Source of the DNA: an uncultured Acetatifactor sp.
GTDB taxonomy: Bacteria; Bacillota; Clostridia; Lachnospirales; Lachnospiraceae
Direction of reading: 5' to 3'
DNA length: 43,394 nucleotides
Assembly (NCBI GenBank): GCA_910585615.1
Contig: CAJUFO010000031.1
Span: 1 to 43,394, forward strand
Below the pieces are notes generated by a model that was not told where the DNA came from, ran no database searches, and saw only the letters and a program-made list of their open reading frames with translations. A program made the translations under genes and the position numbers. Shown here in pieces: positions 32,397 to 40,297 of the stretch; positions within the stretch are counted from its first letter, which is position 1; the number at the start of each line of letters is the position of its first letter.

Positions 32397-34052
32397 TCAA
32401 TAGGTATATACATTGTGGTAAAGCCGGTAATACCCCCCGCCCAGATCCTGCACCTGCAGCTGAATCGCGAAATTGTCAGCGCCCATGTCCCGAAGCGCCT
32501 GCTCCACATAGCCCTTCCAGTAATCGCCGCTGTTGTAGGAGCGCTCCACGGCGTTCCACAGGGACTGCGGGATGACGTTCACGAACTGCCGGTCTCCCGT
32601 CCCCGCATCCGTCAGGAGCTTACGGCAGTCCTCATAGTACTCCTCCATGGTGTCCCGCACCTGTTCTTCTGTGACGCCCGCCTTTTCCAGGCTCTCCTGT
32701 CTTTTTTCCTCCGCGGTCTGCTGCGGGTCCACGGGCTCCACCCTGGTCTTGCTCTGCCACTCCAGCGGCTGGATGGGATTGGGATTAATCAGGCCCATTA
32801 TGTCGTCGGCTTCGTCCGCCTCCTCCGTGCCGGCATCTCCCGTATCCGTCCCTTCCTGGCCGCCCCCGTCCTGCGCCGCTTCGCCGCTCTCCGGCAGCGG
32901 AACCGTCTCCCCGCTCCCGCAGGCCGGCAGGTACACCGAAAGCCCGGTGCGCCGATGGGTGGCCGCGAATTCGCTGTCCGTCTTGTTGAAATAATTATAA
33001 GTGGGCTCATCCGTGTCGTCCCAGGTGACGTCCACGTTGTAGTAAGTGTCTCCTAACTTTACGATGTCCCAGGCATGATCCTCCCCGGCATATCCGGTAC
33101 AGTAATAGCATGGAATCCCCAGCTGGTGCATGATGTACTGGAACGCCCTGGCATATCCGGCACAGACGCTCCTGCCTCCTACCAGCGCGCTGTAGGCGCT
33201 CTGGTTCATGGGGGCCGCCGTGTCGTACTCCACCAGCTCCATCAGCGCATCGTGGGCGTATTTTTCCATCTCCGCCTGGCTCCCCAGGGTCTGGGCCTGG
33301 GCCACGATGCTTCCCGCGGCTTCCTCGAAGCTGCGCCTGGCCTGCTCCAAGTCATCGGCGGTTTCATTGAATTGCAATGTGATCACGGCACATCTGCCGC
33401 TGCGCAGATACTTGCAGGAATATCCCGTATCCAGCCAAAAAAGCTCCGGATGGTCGTTGTAGACCGCCTCGAACACAGTCTTGAGCTGGTTCACGGACAC
33501 GTCCGTCACCGGCGCGAAGGATTCAATCAGGCTCTGAGCATTGGCATAAATCTGCTTATATATCTCCTGCATATCCTCTTCCAGCATGGCATAATAGGGA
33601 TAAATCTCCCCGTCAAAGGACAGATTGCTGCCTGTCTCCCCCTGATTCCTGGCCTCGACCAGGCCATGCGCCTCGTCCTCTTCAATCTGCTGCGCTTCTT
33701 CCTGCACAGGCTTGTATCCGGTCCTGTCGCTCAGAGAGCCTGGCGGCTCCACAGAGGCATCCGGCTTCTCATAGCCGTCCTGGCCCTCCAGCCAGTCCTC
33801 GTTGATGCCCGGCTGGCCCTCTATGGAATCCACCACATCCGGCTGCATGTCCTTGTTGTGGAACAGGCTGCCCAGGCCACCGGACTGTCCGCTCTGTCCA
33901 GGCTCCATAGCCCCCGTGCTCTCCACTCTGTCCGCCAGCATCGCCGTCAGAGAGGGATTCAGCGCGCAGATCATGATGCCTGCGCAGCCTAACATTATGA
34001 GACCCATCAAAAAAAAGAAGATACCCTTCAATACTTTCAACTTTCCACGCAT
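32397..34052 (-). CDS. Transglutaminase-like exported or membrane-anchored protein
   Basis: An N-terminal hydrophobic anchor (IFFFLMGLIMLGCAGIMICA) is followed by a long acidic linker and a transglutaminase-like domain with a probable triad: Cys in GGRSVCAGYARAFQYIMHQL, His in GEDHAWDIVKLGDTYY and Asp in YNVDVTWDDTD. The C-terminal third contains acidic, disordered sequence (QDGGGQEGTDTGDAGTEEAD) and a terminal domain ending YRLYHNVYTY. The start is uncertain. A strong AGGAGG at 34091-34096 is too far from the ATG at 34052; an in-frame TTG at 34076 is nearer, 14 nt away. Substrate unknown. It shares architecture with the lipoprotein at 21106. Confidence 0.8.
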   Translation of the reverse strand: MRGKLKVLKGIFFFLMGLIMLGCAGIMICALNPSLTAMLADRVESTGAMEPGQSGQSGGLGSLFHNKDMQPDVVDSIEGQPGINEDWLEGQDGYEKPDASVEPPGSLSDRTGYKPVQEEAQQIEEDEAHGLVEARNQGETGSNLSFDGEIYPYYAMLEEDMQEIYKQIYANAQSLIESFAPVTDVSVNQLKTVFEAVYNDHPELFWLDTGYSCKYLRSGRCAVITLQFNETADDLEQARRSFEEAAGSIVAQAQTLGSQAEMEKYAHDALMELVEYDTAAPMNQSAYSALVGGRSVCAGYARAFQYIMHQLGIPCYYCTGYAGEDHAWDIVKLGDTYYNVDVTWDDTDEPTYNYFNKTDSEFAATHRRTGLSVYLPACGSGETVPLPESGEAAQDGGGQEGTDTGDAGTEEADEADDIMGLINPNPIQPLEWQSKTRVEPVDPQQTAEEKRQESLEKAGVTEEQVRDTMEEYYEDCRKLLTDAGTGDRQFVNVIPQSLWNAVERSYNSGDYWKGYVEQALRDMGADNFAIQLQVQDLGGGYYRLYHNVYTY

Positions 34053-34113
34053 TCCGCCGCCCTGCGGCTCAAACAATCTATAGCTTATGGCCTCCTGCCA
34101 TGAATCTAATCAT

Positions 34114-34142
34114 ATTGTAACATGAAATTCCGTCTGCCGCAA
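34114..34142 (-). promoter_or_regulatory. Promoter of the transglutaminase-like gene
   Basis: TTGCGG (34137-34142) and TACAAT (34114-34119) are 17 bp apart, and TG at 34121-34122 extends the -10. The transcript would begin near 34107, just 5' of the AGGAGG ribosome site. Confidence 0.5.
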
Positions 34143-34150
34143 GCTTCACC

Positions 34151-35767
34151 TCATCTTTGTGCCGCACATGACATCAGCTCCTCCACGCTTTCGTATACAA
34201 ATACTGTATAATCCCCGTCCTGATACACGATTTCCCCCTCCCGCAGCGCCTCCGCTTCCGCATATTCCACCGTCTGCTCCGCGGTCAGCAGGAGGAACGT
34301 CTCCCCCTGATGGTACCCTTCTTCATAATAGCGCATTGGCGAGGACCATTTGAAGAACTCCAGACGCTCCGGGTCCTCGATGTTCCCGATTTCCACCGCA
34401 CCGTCCGTCAGCTCCGTCATGATATTGGCATTCCAATAGGTGGCGAAGCCGAAATCGTAGCCATTCTCCCGCAGGAAAGCCGCCACCGCCCGCTTCCCCT
34501 CGTTTTTGTCCACTGTCAGATAGGAAAGGGTCACCTTGGCCGCCCCCAGCAGGAAGCAGCATGCCAGAAGCAGGCTTACCGTCAGCTTGTCGAAAGCCGG
34601 ATCCCGCCCCTCCATATAGAATGCCACTATCGGCAGGACGAAGATCAGCGTGGTGATATAGTACCGCGGCACCATGGTGCTGGTGGTGAACACAAAGACG
34701 AACAGGTTCAGCCCCATGGACACGGCCAGGAACAGCGCCACGAAGAACCTCTGTCCGCAGCTTCCCCGATACACCCTGGCGCTGCAGTAGACACAGAGGG
34801 CAATGGCCACAAAGGAAAGCATGGTGATGATTCCCCTTATGGACAGGAATCCCTTGTCCGGAATGTAGCCGAACAGCATCAGAAGGCTCCCGATGGCATT
34901 CTGCACCCGCTCCGCGAGGATGCCCTGATAGACCGCGATGAAATTGGTGGTTTCATAGGTCTGGAACACATACTGCCTGCTCACCCACAGCACATTGATA
35001 CAATAGCCCAGCAGGCTGCCGCACGCCCCCAGCAGGCTGTAATAAAAATACGCCGCACGCCCGCTCTTCCAGACCTGCCGGAAGCTCTTCTTCCCGGTCT
35101 CCGTGCCGAACTGATGGCGGAACTGCTTCCACTCCCCGGAAAATGTCAGGTACAGAAGGGCCGCGATTGCCAGCGGGCACTGCATAGCCAGCAGGTACCG
35201 CACGCCGGACACGCCGCAGATCACGGACAGCAGAAGGTATGCCGCCCCCATCTCCCACCTTCTCCACCTGGGGTATGCCACCTTCTGCACCAGCCGCAGG
35301 AACAGGCCGAAATAAAAGAACAGCAGGATGACATGGGGCATGTACGTATTGCCCATCTGCATATGTGTCATCATCGTCTCCGAAAAAGGCAGCAGAAGGA
35401 CGGCCCCGGTCAGGGCCACCCATCTGCGCTTCACCTTCAGAGGCTTCATCATATAGAAATAGGACGCCAGCATCAGCACATACGTGACGGTGTTGGTAAC
35501 CATGCGAATCAGGTGCCAGTCCTGGGACAGCCGGAACAAAGGCGCCATCACGAGCTGCGTGTACAGAAAGCGGAATTCCGTGGAATAGTACCATTCCTCT
35601 GTGGCGAATACATGCCCGCTCTCCGCCAGCAGCCGGGAAAAAATCATCTCAGCCGCCATGTCGGAATCCAGCCAGTGATCCTGGCAGAAGACATTCAGGA
35701 AGACCAGTCCCCCGAAAACCATACCCAAAACGGCGAATGGCCACCACTGCCTTATTTTCGCTTTCAT
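34151..35767 (-). CDS. Polytopic membrane protein, possibly GT-C-type glycosyltransferase
   Basis: I do not assign a family. The 538-aa protein has about ten to twelve hydrophobic segments (for example FAVLGMVFGGLVFLNVF, VTYVLMLASYFYMM, FFVALFLAVSMGLNLFVFVF) and a soluble C-terminal domain of about 110 residues (from KVTLSYLTVDKNEGKRAVAA). An acidic motif DSDMAAEMIFSRLL follows the first helix, as in GT-C glycosyltransferases whose first loop carries a catalytic Asp. That is the basis of the tentative call. I placed the start at the ATG at 35767, after a GGAGGG/GGGGGG run. The longer frame upstream overlaps citrate synthase. It lies 17 bp downstream of that gene. Confidence 0.75.
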   Translation of the reverse strand: MKAKIRQWWPFAVLGMVFGGLVFLNVFCQDHWLDSDMAAEMIFSRLLAESGHVFATEEWYYSTEFRFLYTQLVMAPLFRLSQDWHLIRMVTNTVTYVLMLASYFYMMKPLKVKRRWVALTGAVLLLPFSETMMTHMQMGNTYMPHVILLFFYFGLFLRLVQKVAYPRWRRWEMGAAYLLLSVICGVSGVRYLLAMQCPLAIAALLYLTFSGEWKQFRHQFGTETGKKSFRQVWKSGRAAYFYYSLLGACGSLLGYCINVLWVSRQYVFQTYETTNFIAVYQGILAERVQNAIGSLLMLFGYIPDKGFLSIRGIITMLSFVAIALCVYCSARVYRGSCGQRFFVALFLAVSMGLNLFVFVFTTSTMVPRYYITTLIFVLPIVAFYMEGRDPAFDKLTVSLLLACCFLLGAAKVTLSYLTVDKNEGKRAVAAFLRENGYDFGFATYWNANIMTELTDGAVEIGNIEDPERLEFFKWSSPMRYYEEGYHQGETFLLLTAEQTVEYAEAEALREGEIVYQDGDYTVFVYESVEELMSCAAQR

Positions 35768-35784
35768 CCCCCCTAAACCCTCCG

Positions 35785-37131
35785 TTACCTGTCGTCCCGG
35801 TCTACATACTCCCGCTCCTGCATGACGCTCTTGTAAGCGGGACGGATAATCTTGTCCATGTTGATCAGCTCTTCTATCCTGTGGGCGCTCCATCCCACGA
35901 TTCTGGCGATGGCGAAGATAGGCGTGAACATCTCCAGCGGGATTTCCAGCATGCTGTAGACAAAGCCGCTGTAAAAGTCCACATTAGCGCTTACGCCCTT
36001 GTAGATCCGGGCCTTCTCCGCAATCACCTGGGGTGCCAGCCGCTCTATCATGGAATACAGGGCGAAATCCTTCTCCCTGCCTTTGGCGGAGGCCAATTGA
36101 TGCACGAAGCCCTTGAACACCTGGGCCCTGGGATCTGAGAGTGAATACACCGCGTGGCCCATGCCGTAAATCAGCCCCTTGCGGTCGAAAGCCTCCTTGT
36201 TCAGAATCTTCTTTAGATAATCCCTGACCGCATCCTCGTCCTCCCAGTCGGACACATTGGCCTCAATCTCCCGCATCATCTCCACCACCTTGATGTTTGC
36301 CCCGCCGTGCTTGGGCCCCTTTAAGGAGGAAAGCGCCGCCGCAATCACGGAATAGGTGTCCGAGCCGGAAGAAGTCACTACGCGTGTGGTAAAGGTGGAG
36401 TTGTTGCCTCCGCCATGCTCCATGTGCAGCACCAGAGCGGTATCCAGCACCGCCGCCTCAAGCTGCGTGTATTCCTTGTCCGGGCGCAGCATCATCAGCA
36501 GGTTCTCCGCCGTGGACAGCTTCTTGGAAGGGCGGTGTATGTACATGCTCTCATCATTCTGGTAATGGTTATAGGCATGATACCCGTATACGGCCAACAT
36601 GGGAAACACGCTGATCAGCCTGAAACACTGAGCCACCACGTTCTCGATGGAAGTATCGCTGCAGTTCTTGTCATAGGATGCCAATGTCAGGACGCTCCTG
36701 GTCAGAGAGTTCATCAGGTCGCTGCTGGGCGCCTTCATAATCACGTCCCTGGTGAAGTTGGTGGGCAGGGTCCTGCAGGCCGCCAGGATGTCCCGGTACG
36801 CCTTCAGCTGACCCGCGTCCGGCAGCTGACCGAACAGCAGCAGATAGCTGACTTCCTCGAAGCCGAAACGTCTCCCGCGGAAGCCCTTCACCAGCTCGAT
36901 GCAGTCGTACCCGCGGTACCAAAGCTTTCCTTCACAGGGCGTCTTCACCCCATTTATCATCTGAAAGGACTCTATGCGCGATATGTTGGTAAGTCCTGTC
37001 ACCACACCGTTTCCGTTCTTGTCACGCAGGCCCCGTTGTACTTCATACTTATCGAACATCTCCGGCTCCAGATGGTCGGCTCTTCTGCATAACTGTGCAT
37101 AATCATTCATTACGATTTCGTTTTTCTTCAA
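35785..37131 (-). CDS. Citrate synthase
   Basis: The enzyme condenses acetyl-CoA and oxaloacetate; in a fermentative clostridium it probably supplies 2-oxoglutarate and glutamate. Active-site histidines lie in MEHGGGNNSTF and GPKHGGANIKV and the catalytic region MGHAVYSLSDPRAQV. It contains the signature WYRGYDCIELV near the N-terminus. The C-terminal SANVDFYSGFVYSMLEIP is typical. It is 448 aa long, somewhat longer than the dimeric type (about 370), with an N-terminal extension common in Lachnospiraceae. A consensus promoter precedes it. 2-methylcitrate synthase activity cannot be excluded. Confidence 0.93.
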   Translation of the reverse strand: MKKNEIVMNDYAQLCRRADHLEPEMFDKYEVQRGLRDKNGNGVVTGLTNISRIESFQMINGVKTPCEGKLWYRGYDCIELVKGFRGRRFGFEEVSYLLLFGQLPDAGQLKAYRDILAACRTLPTNFTRDVIMKAPSSDLMNSLTRSVLTLASYDKNCSDTSIENVVAQCFRLISVFPMLAVYGYHAYNHYQNDESMYIHRPSKKLSTAENLLMMLRPDKEYTQLEAAVLDTALVLHMEHGGGNNSTFTTRVVTSSGSDTYSVIAAALSSLKGPKHGGANIKVVEMMREIEANVSDWEDEDAVRDYLKKILNKEAFDRKGLIYGMGHAVYSLSDPRAQVFKGFVHQLASAKGREKDFALYSMIERLAPQVIAEKARIYKGVSANVDFYSGFVYSMLEIPLEMFTPIFAIARIVGWSAHRIEELINMDKIIRPAYKSVMQEREYVDRDDR

Positions 37132-37177
37132 TAGACGTCTCCTCCTATCTCTCCTTTGTCACCTGTCCAGGTTCCGC

Positions 37178-37212
37178 CCGGATAGTCCAATCCGGCCTCT
37201 GCCCTGAAGGGC
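37178..37212 (-). other. Two hairpins in the citrate synthase leader
   Basis: CCGGAT/ATCCGG (37178-37195, 6-nt loop) and GCCCT/AGGGC (37201-37212, 2-nt loop) lie in tandem between the promoter and the start codon, in the 5' untranslated region. There is no T-run, so I infer a stability or translation role rather than an attenuator. Confidence 0.4.
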
Positions 37213-37229
37213 ACAAACCCCATTTTTCT

Positions 37230-37259
37230 ATTTTATCGTCATTTTATCGCTGGTGTCAA
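37230..37259 (-). promoter_or_regulatory. Sigma-A-type promoter of citrate synthase
   Basis: TTGACA (37254-37259) is followed after 18 bp by TAAAAT (37230-37235) on the minus strand, preceded by an AT-rich stretch. This is the best vegetative promoter in the window; the transcript begins about 90 nt 5' of the start codon. Confidence 0.75.
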
Positions 37260-37305
37260 TTAAAAATGTATTAATTTGTGTAAATTTATTACTAAACTCA
37301 AAGAA

Positions 37306-37330
37306 CTCCGATGCCGTTTCCGCATCGGAG
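37306..37330 (-). terminator. Terminator of the deoR-parA transcript
   Basis: CTCCGATGC (37306-37314) and GCATCGGAG (37322-37330) pair perfectly around 7 nt. On the minus strand the stem is followed by TTCTTTGAGTTT. It sits between the Ala/Lys-rich gene and the citrate synthase promoter. Confidence 0.6.
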
Positions 37331-37435
37331 CCCCCACTGAATGCCTTTGGTTTCCTGTCTCATTCGTATGGCTGTGCCAACTTTTTGACGCCCCTGCTGC
37401 CCGCTTTGCCTTTTGGCAGGCAGGCGCATCCTGTC

Positions 37436-37762
37436 CTAGAGCAGGTGCACCGGAAGCTGCTGCCCTATCCCGTAGGCCTCGTAGGCCTGTCCTTTCGCTG
37501 CCGCATCATTTTCCGCCGCCGAAGTTTTGGGCTTGTCTGCAGCGGAAGCCTTTTGGGGCATTCTGCTCTTCGTATTCTTCGTGTTCCTTGAGGCCTTTGA
37601 TGCAGGCTTCTTTCCGGCTGCCTTTACGGAAGCTCCGGCCGCGCCACGCTCAGCTGCGCTTTCCACATTCTCTGCGGCCTTCCCCTCAGTGCCCGCTTCC
37701 TTCGGCTCCTCCGCCGCGGCCGTCCTGGCGGCCCTCTTAATGCTGCTTGCTCCTACAGACAT
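37436..37762 (-). CDS. Ala/Lys-rich protein downstream of ParA
   Basis: Function unknown. The 108-aa product is low-complexity and basic (KAAGKKPASKASRNTKNTKS), with an N-terminal helix-like MSVGASSIKRAARTAAAE and a distinctive end, AYEAYGIGQQLPVHLL. Proteins of this shape, with a conserved C-terminal YGIGQxxPxxLL-like motif, follow ParA genes in Lachnospiraceae as far as I recall. The composition suggests DNA binding. It overlaps the parA 3' end by about 26 bp, so it is likely co-translated and may be the ATPase's partner in place of a canonical ParB. Confidence 0.65.
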   Translation of the reverse strand: MSVGASSIKRAARTAAAEEPKEAGTEGKAAENVESAAERGAAGASVKAAGKKPASKASRNTKNTKSRMPQKASAADKPKTSAAENDAAAKGQAYEAYGIGQQLPVHLL

Positions 37763-38546
37763 ATTCCTCTACCTCCTTTGCCAGCTCCAGGTACTCTCCC
37801 GCGCTTCTGGCAGATTTTTTATGCGCCATGACAGGCCTGGAATTGTCCTGGGCCCATTCTATCTCACTGTCCACCCGGATCAACGTGCGGAACACGTTCA
37901 CTTCCTCGTATGCCTGCAGCGCCTCCAAGGTCTGTCTGCCGTAGTTCTTCCTGGCGTCCAGTTTCGTGATGGCTACTCCCAGGAGCGCCAGCTCCGGTAC
38001 CAGCCTCTTCACATTGTCCAGGAATTCGAACATGTTCGCCACCCCGAACAGCCCCCAGGGGCTGGCCTCCACCGGGAGAATGACATAATCCGACGCGCAG
38101 AGAATGTTCATGACCCAGCCGCCAAGCGTAGGCGGCGCGTCTATCAGGATGTAGTCATAACCGCCCTCCTCCTTCAGGCGCTTCAGGCTCCTGGACAGGA
38201 TGAGCTCCCTCTGCCATTTGGCGAAGAGTTCGTACTCGATGCCGCTCATCAGCGTGGAGGACGGAACAAGATCCAGGTTCTCATAGGGCGTATGTACCAC
38301 ATAGTCCCACAAATCATCCTCTTTCTTCATCGCGGCATATAGGTTCTTCTCCCCGCAGGCGTAATCCATCACCTCATCCTCCGGAAAGAAGGAAAGCGTC
38401 AGGTTCAGCTGCATGTCCCCGTCTATCAAAAGCACCCGCCTGCCCAGCAGGGACAGGGAATAGCCTACATTGGCACAGGTAGTCGTCTTGCCGCTTCCGC
38501 CCTTGTTATTGGCGAAAGCTATCGTTTTCACCCTCTTCTCTGTCAT
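37737..38546 (-). CDS. ParA/Soj-family chromosome-partitioning ATPase
   Basis: ParA ATPases form nucleotide-dependent dimers that bind DNA nonspecifically and position chromosomes or protein cargo. The deviant Walker A NNKGGSGKTTTCANVGYSL starts near residue 14, and Walker B segments are VLLIDGDMQLNLTLSF and YDYILIDAPPTLG. The start is the ATG at 38546; a TTG nine codons upstream is less likely. AAAGGA lies somewhat far upstream. It overlaps the deoR stop. No parB/spo0J or parS-like site is visible, so a role in positioning something other than the chromosome origin is possible. Confidence 0.88.
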   Translation of the reverse strand: MTEKRVKTIAFANNKGGSGKTTTCANVGYSLSLLGRRVLLIDGDMQLNLTLSFFPEDEVMDYACGEKNLYAAMKKEDDLWDYVVHTPYENLDLVPSSTLMSGIEYELFAKWQRELILSRSLKRLKEEGGYDYILIDAPPTLGGWVMNILCASDYVILPVEASPWGLFGVANMFEFLDNVKRLVPELALLGVAITKLDARKNYGRQTLEALQAYEEVNVFRTLIRVDSEIEWAQDNSRPVMAHKKSARSAGEYLELAKEVEEYVCRSKQH

Positions 38547-39300
38547 ACAGGCACTCGATTCCTTTCTCCGCAAAATAATCCATCCACTTCTGCTCCGGGC
38601 GGATATCCGTCACCACCATATCGATGTCCCACAGTTGGCAGATCCGCGAGAACGCTACATTGCCAAATTTTGTATGGTCTGCCGCAAGGATGCGCTGCCT
38701 TGCTGATTTCAGCATGGCGTGCTTTATCTGGGAGAGAGCCTCGTTGGCATCCGTGACGCCCCGCTCCAGGTCTATGCCCTTACAGGACAGAATCACCTTG
38801 TCCGCCTGGAAGGATTCGATTACATCCGCGGCCCGGGAGCCCACTAAAGTCAGGTAATTCTCCCGCAGCGACCCGCCGGTACAGATAATCTCCCATCCAG
38901 TGACATCCGAGAGCTCTATCAGCACCTCGATGGAGCTGGTGATCACGGTCAGCTTCTTCCTGGACTTCAGGGCCTTCACCACAGCCACCGCCGTGGTGCT
39001 GGGATCCACGATGATGTGCTCCCCCTCCTGCACCAGGCCCGCCACCAGCGCGGCAATCTCCTGCTTCGCCTTCATGTTCCGCTTCTTTCGCACGTTGAAG
39101 GGCATCTCCACGCCCGTGTTCTCGTTGAGGACAGCGCCGCCGTAGCTTTTGATGGCCAGGCCCTCCCTGTCCAGCTTGTCCAGATCCCGCCGAATCGTCT
39201 CCTCGGAAACGTCAAATAGGGCGCTCAGCTCACTGACCACCACTTTCCGTTCGTTCTGCAGTTTTTCCAGAATCAGGTTCCTGCGCTCTACCGCCAGCAT
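38506..39300 (-). CDS. DeoR/GlpR-family transcriptional regulator
   Basis: The N-terminal winged helix is canonical: MLAVERRNLILEKLQNERKV then VSELSALFDVSEETIRRDLD, with DKLDREGLAIKSYGGAVL. The C-terminal sugar-phosphate sensor domain contains IIVDPSTTAVAVVKALKSRK and ILAADHTKFGNVAFSRICQL. Family members sense sugar phosphates. Its position at the end of a microcompartment operon suggests control of fucose/rhamnose or propanediol genes, but the target is not shown. It overlaps parA by 41 bp. Confidence 0.92.
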   Translation of the reverse strand: MLAVERRNLILEKLQNERKVVVSELSALFDVSEETIRRDLDKLDREGLAIKSYGGAVLNENTGVEMPFNVRKKRNMKAKQEIAALVAGLVQEGEHIIVDPSTTAVAVVKALKSRKKLTVITSSIEVLIELSDVTGWEIICTGGSLRENYLTLVGSRAADVIESFQADKVILSCKGIDLERGVTDANEALSQIKHAMLKSARQRILAADHTKFGNVAFSRICQLWDIDMVVTDIRPEQKWMDYFAEKGIECLYDREEGENDSFRQ

Positions 39301-39369
39301 ACCCCCTCGCTCCTCCGCAAATTTATAGTCGTACAGACTCCGGAAATAGGGTGTCTTTATTGTACCATG

Positions 39370-39642
39370 TTACATTTCAGGCTGCAAGGGTATAATTCCG
39401 GCTTTAGAGAGATTTTGGGGATGGCCCTGGAAGGTTATCTGCGCCACCCAGCGCCCGGACCTCCGATTGAAGTACACGCCCCGCCTCCCGTCATAGGCGG
39501 CCACTGTCAACTGTCAGATTGCCGAACTGCTTTTCCACCCAGTCCTTGCGTCCCCTGATATCCTGCTCTGCCCATCCGGCTTGCTTTCCTATCCCCCGAT
39601 TTTTAAGTATCCATTTCCCCTCTTCGGTAAGCCTGTGCTTAG
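39370..39642 (-). pseudogene. Remnant of an AP2-domain protein, frameshifted by a 7-bp duplication
   Basis: Between pduT and deoR the minus strand encodes GKQAGWAEQDIRGRKDWVEK then QFGNLTV, which changes frame at TGACAGT repeated twice (39503-39516). Deleting one copy restores continuity into AAYDGRRGVYFNRRSGRWVA then QITFQGH, a clear prokaryotic AP2 DNA-binding motif (GVY...SGxWVAQIxFxG). It ends at a TAA at 39370-39372, before the second half of the domain. Such domains often belong to phage or homing HNH endonucleases. No start codon is convincing. Confidence 0.55.
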
Positions 39643-39651
39643 GCTTTCTCC

Positions 39652-40200
39652 CTACAGAATCGACTTGCAAATCTGCCGGTCAGGATGGGCGATGACCGTG
39701 GAGTCCAGGTACATGCCGGTCTCAGCTACGCTGGCTTTTGCTCTGGAGATGGCCGCTTCCACGGCGGATACCTCCCCGCAGAGGAACACATAGGACTTGC
39801 CGCACATCCCCTTCGCGATGCGCAGCTCTATCAGCTCCACCTCCGCGGTCTTCGCCGCCACGTCAGCAGCCACGATGATGGCGGCGGCATCGAAGGTCTC
39901 CAGGATTCCCAGGGAGCTGATGTGCTCGATATGGGTGGTGCCGTATATGGCGGGGAAGATTCCTTCATGGGGGTTGCCCAGCACGAAGCTGTCTATCAGC
40001 TGCTCCCCGTACTGCACCCTGGCAGTGTCCACCGCCGCGTCCACTGCGCTCAGGTCTCCCGTAATCAGGGCGATGTATTTGCCGGGGCAGACGGTCTGTG
40101 CCTCCACCAGCTCCACGGCCGCCGTCTTCACCATAGCGTCCGCAGCTGTCACGCCTGCGGAGACTGTCTTGAATTCTATCATTCCCAAAGCCCTACCCAT
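39652..40200 (-). CDS. pduT: Microcompartment shell protein PduT (tandem BMC domain)
   Basis: Two BMC domains (about 1-85 and 95-182) form a pseudohexameric trimer. In PduT the pore holds a 4Fe-4S cluster bound by Cys38. Here Cys38 is present in AQTVCPGKYIAL, and the end HPDRQICKSIL is PduT-like. The start is the ATG at 40200, with AGGAGGG upstream, giving 182 aa; an in-frame extension upstream crosses a hairpin. It is thought to pass electrons across the shell, with PduS inside. Confidence 0.9.
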   Translation of the reverse strand: MGRALGMIEFKTVSAGVTAADAMVKTAAVELVEAQTVCPGKYIALITGDLSAVDAAVDTARVQYGEQLIDSFVLGNPHEGIFPAIYGTTHIEHISSLGILETFDAAAIIVAADVAAKTAEVELIELRIAKGMCGKSYVFLCGEVSAVEAAISRAKASVAETGMYLDSTVIAHPDRQICKSIL

Positions 40201-40224
40201 AAGGCATTCCCTCCTAAATTTATG

Positions 40225-40285
40225 ACAATAGAAAGCCTGCTTTCTATTGTACCAGTTCCGCATCTGTCTTTCCAGTACCAGATGC
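40225..40285 (-). other. Two intercistronic hairpins between pduS and pduT
   Basis: ACAATAGAAAG/CTTTCTATTGT (40225-40250) has an 11-bp perfect stem and 4-nt loop. GCATCTG/CAGATGC (40260-40285) has a 7-bp stem. Neither has a T-run. They may protect or process the mRNA 5' of the shell gene. Confidence 0.6.
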
Positions 40286-40297
40286 TGTTTTATTCCC

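Noticed and set aside
34310..35776. 488-aa plus-strand frame opposite the polytopic membrane protein
   Set aside because: It mirrors a well-formed membrane protein on the other strand, has no ribosome site and has a His/Gln-rich shadow composition.
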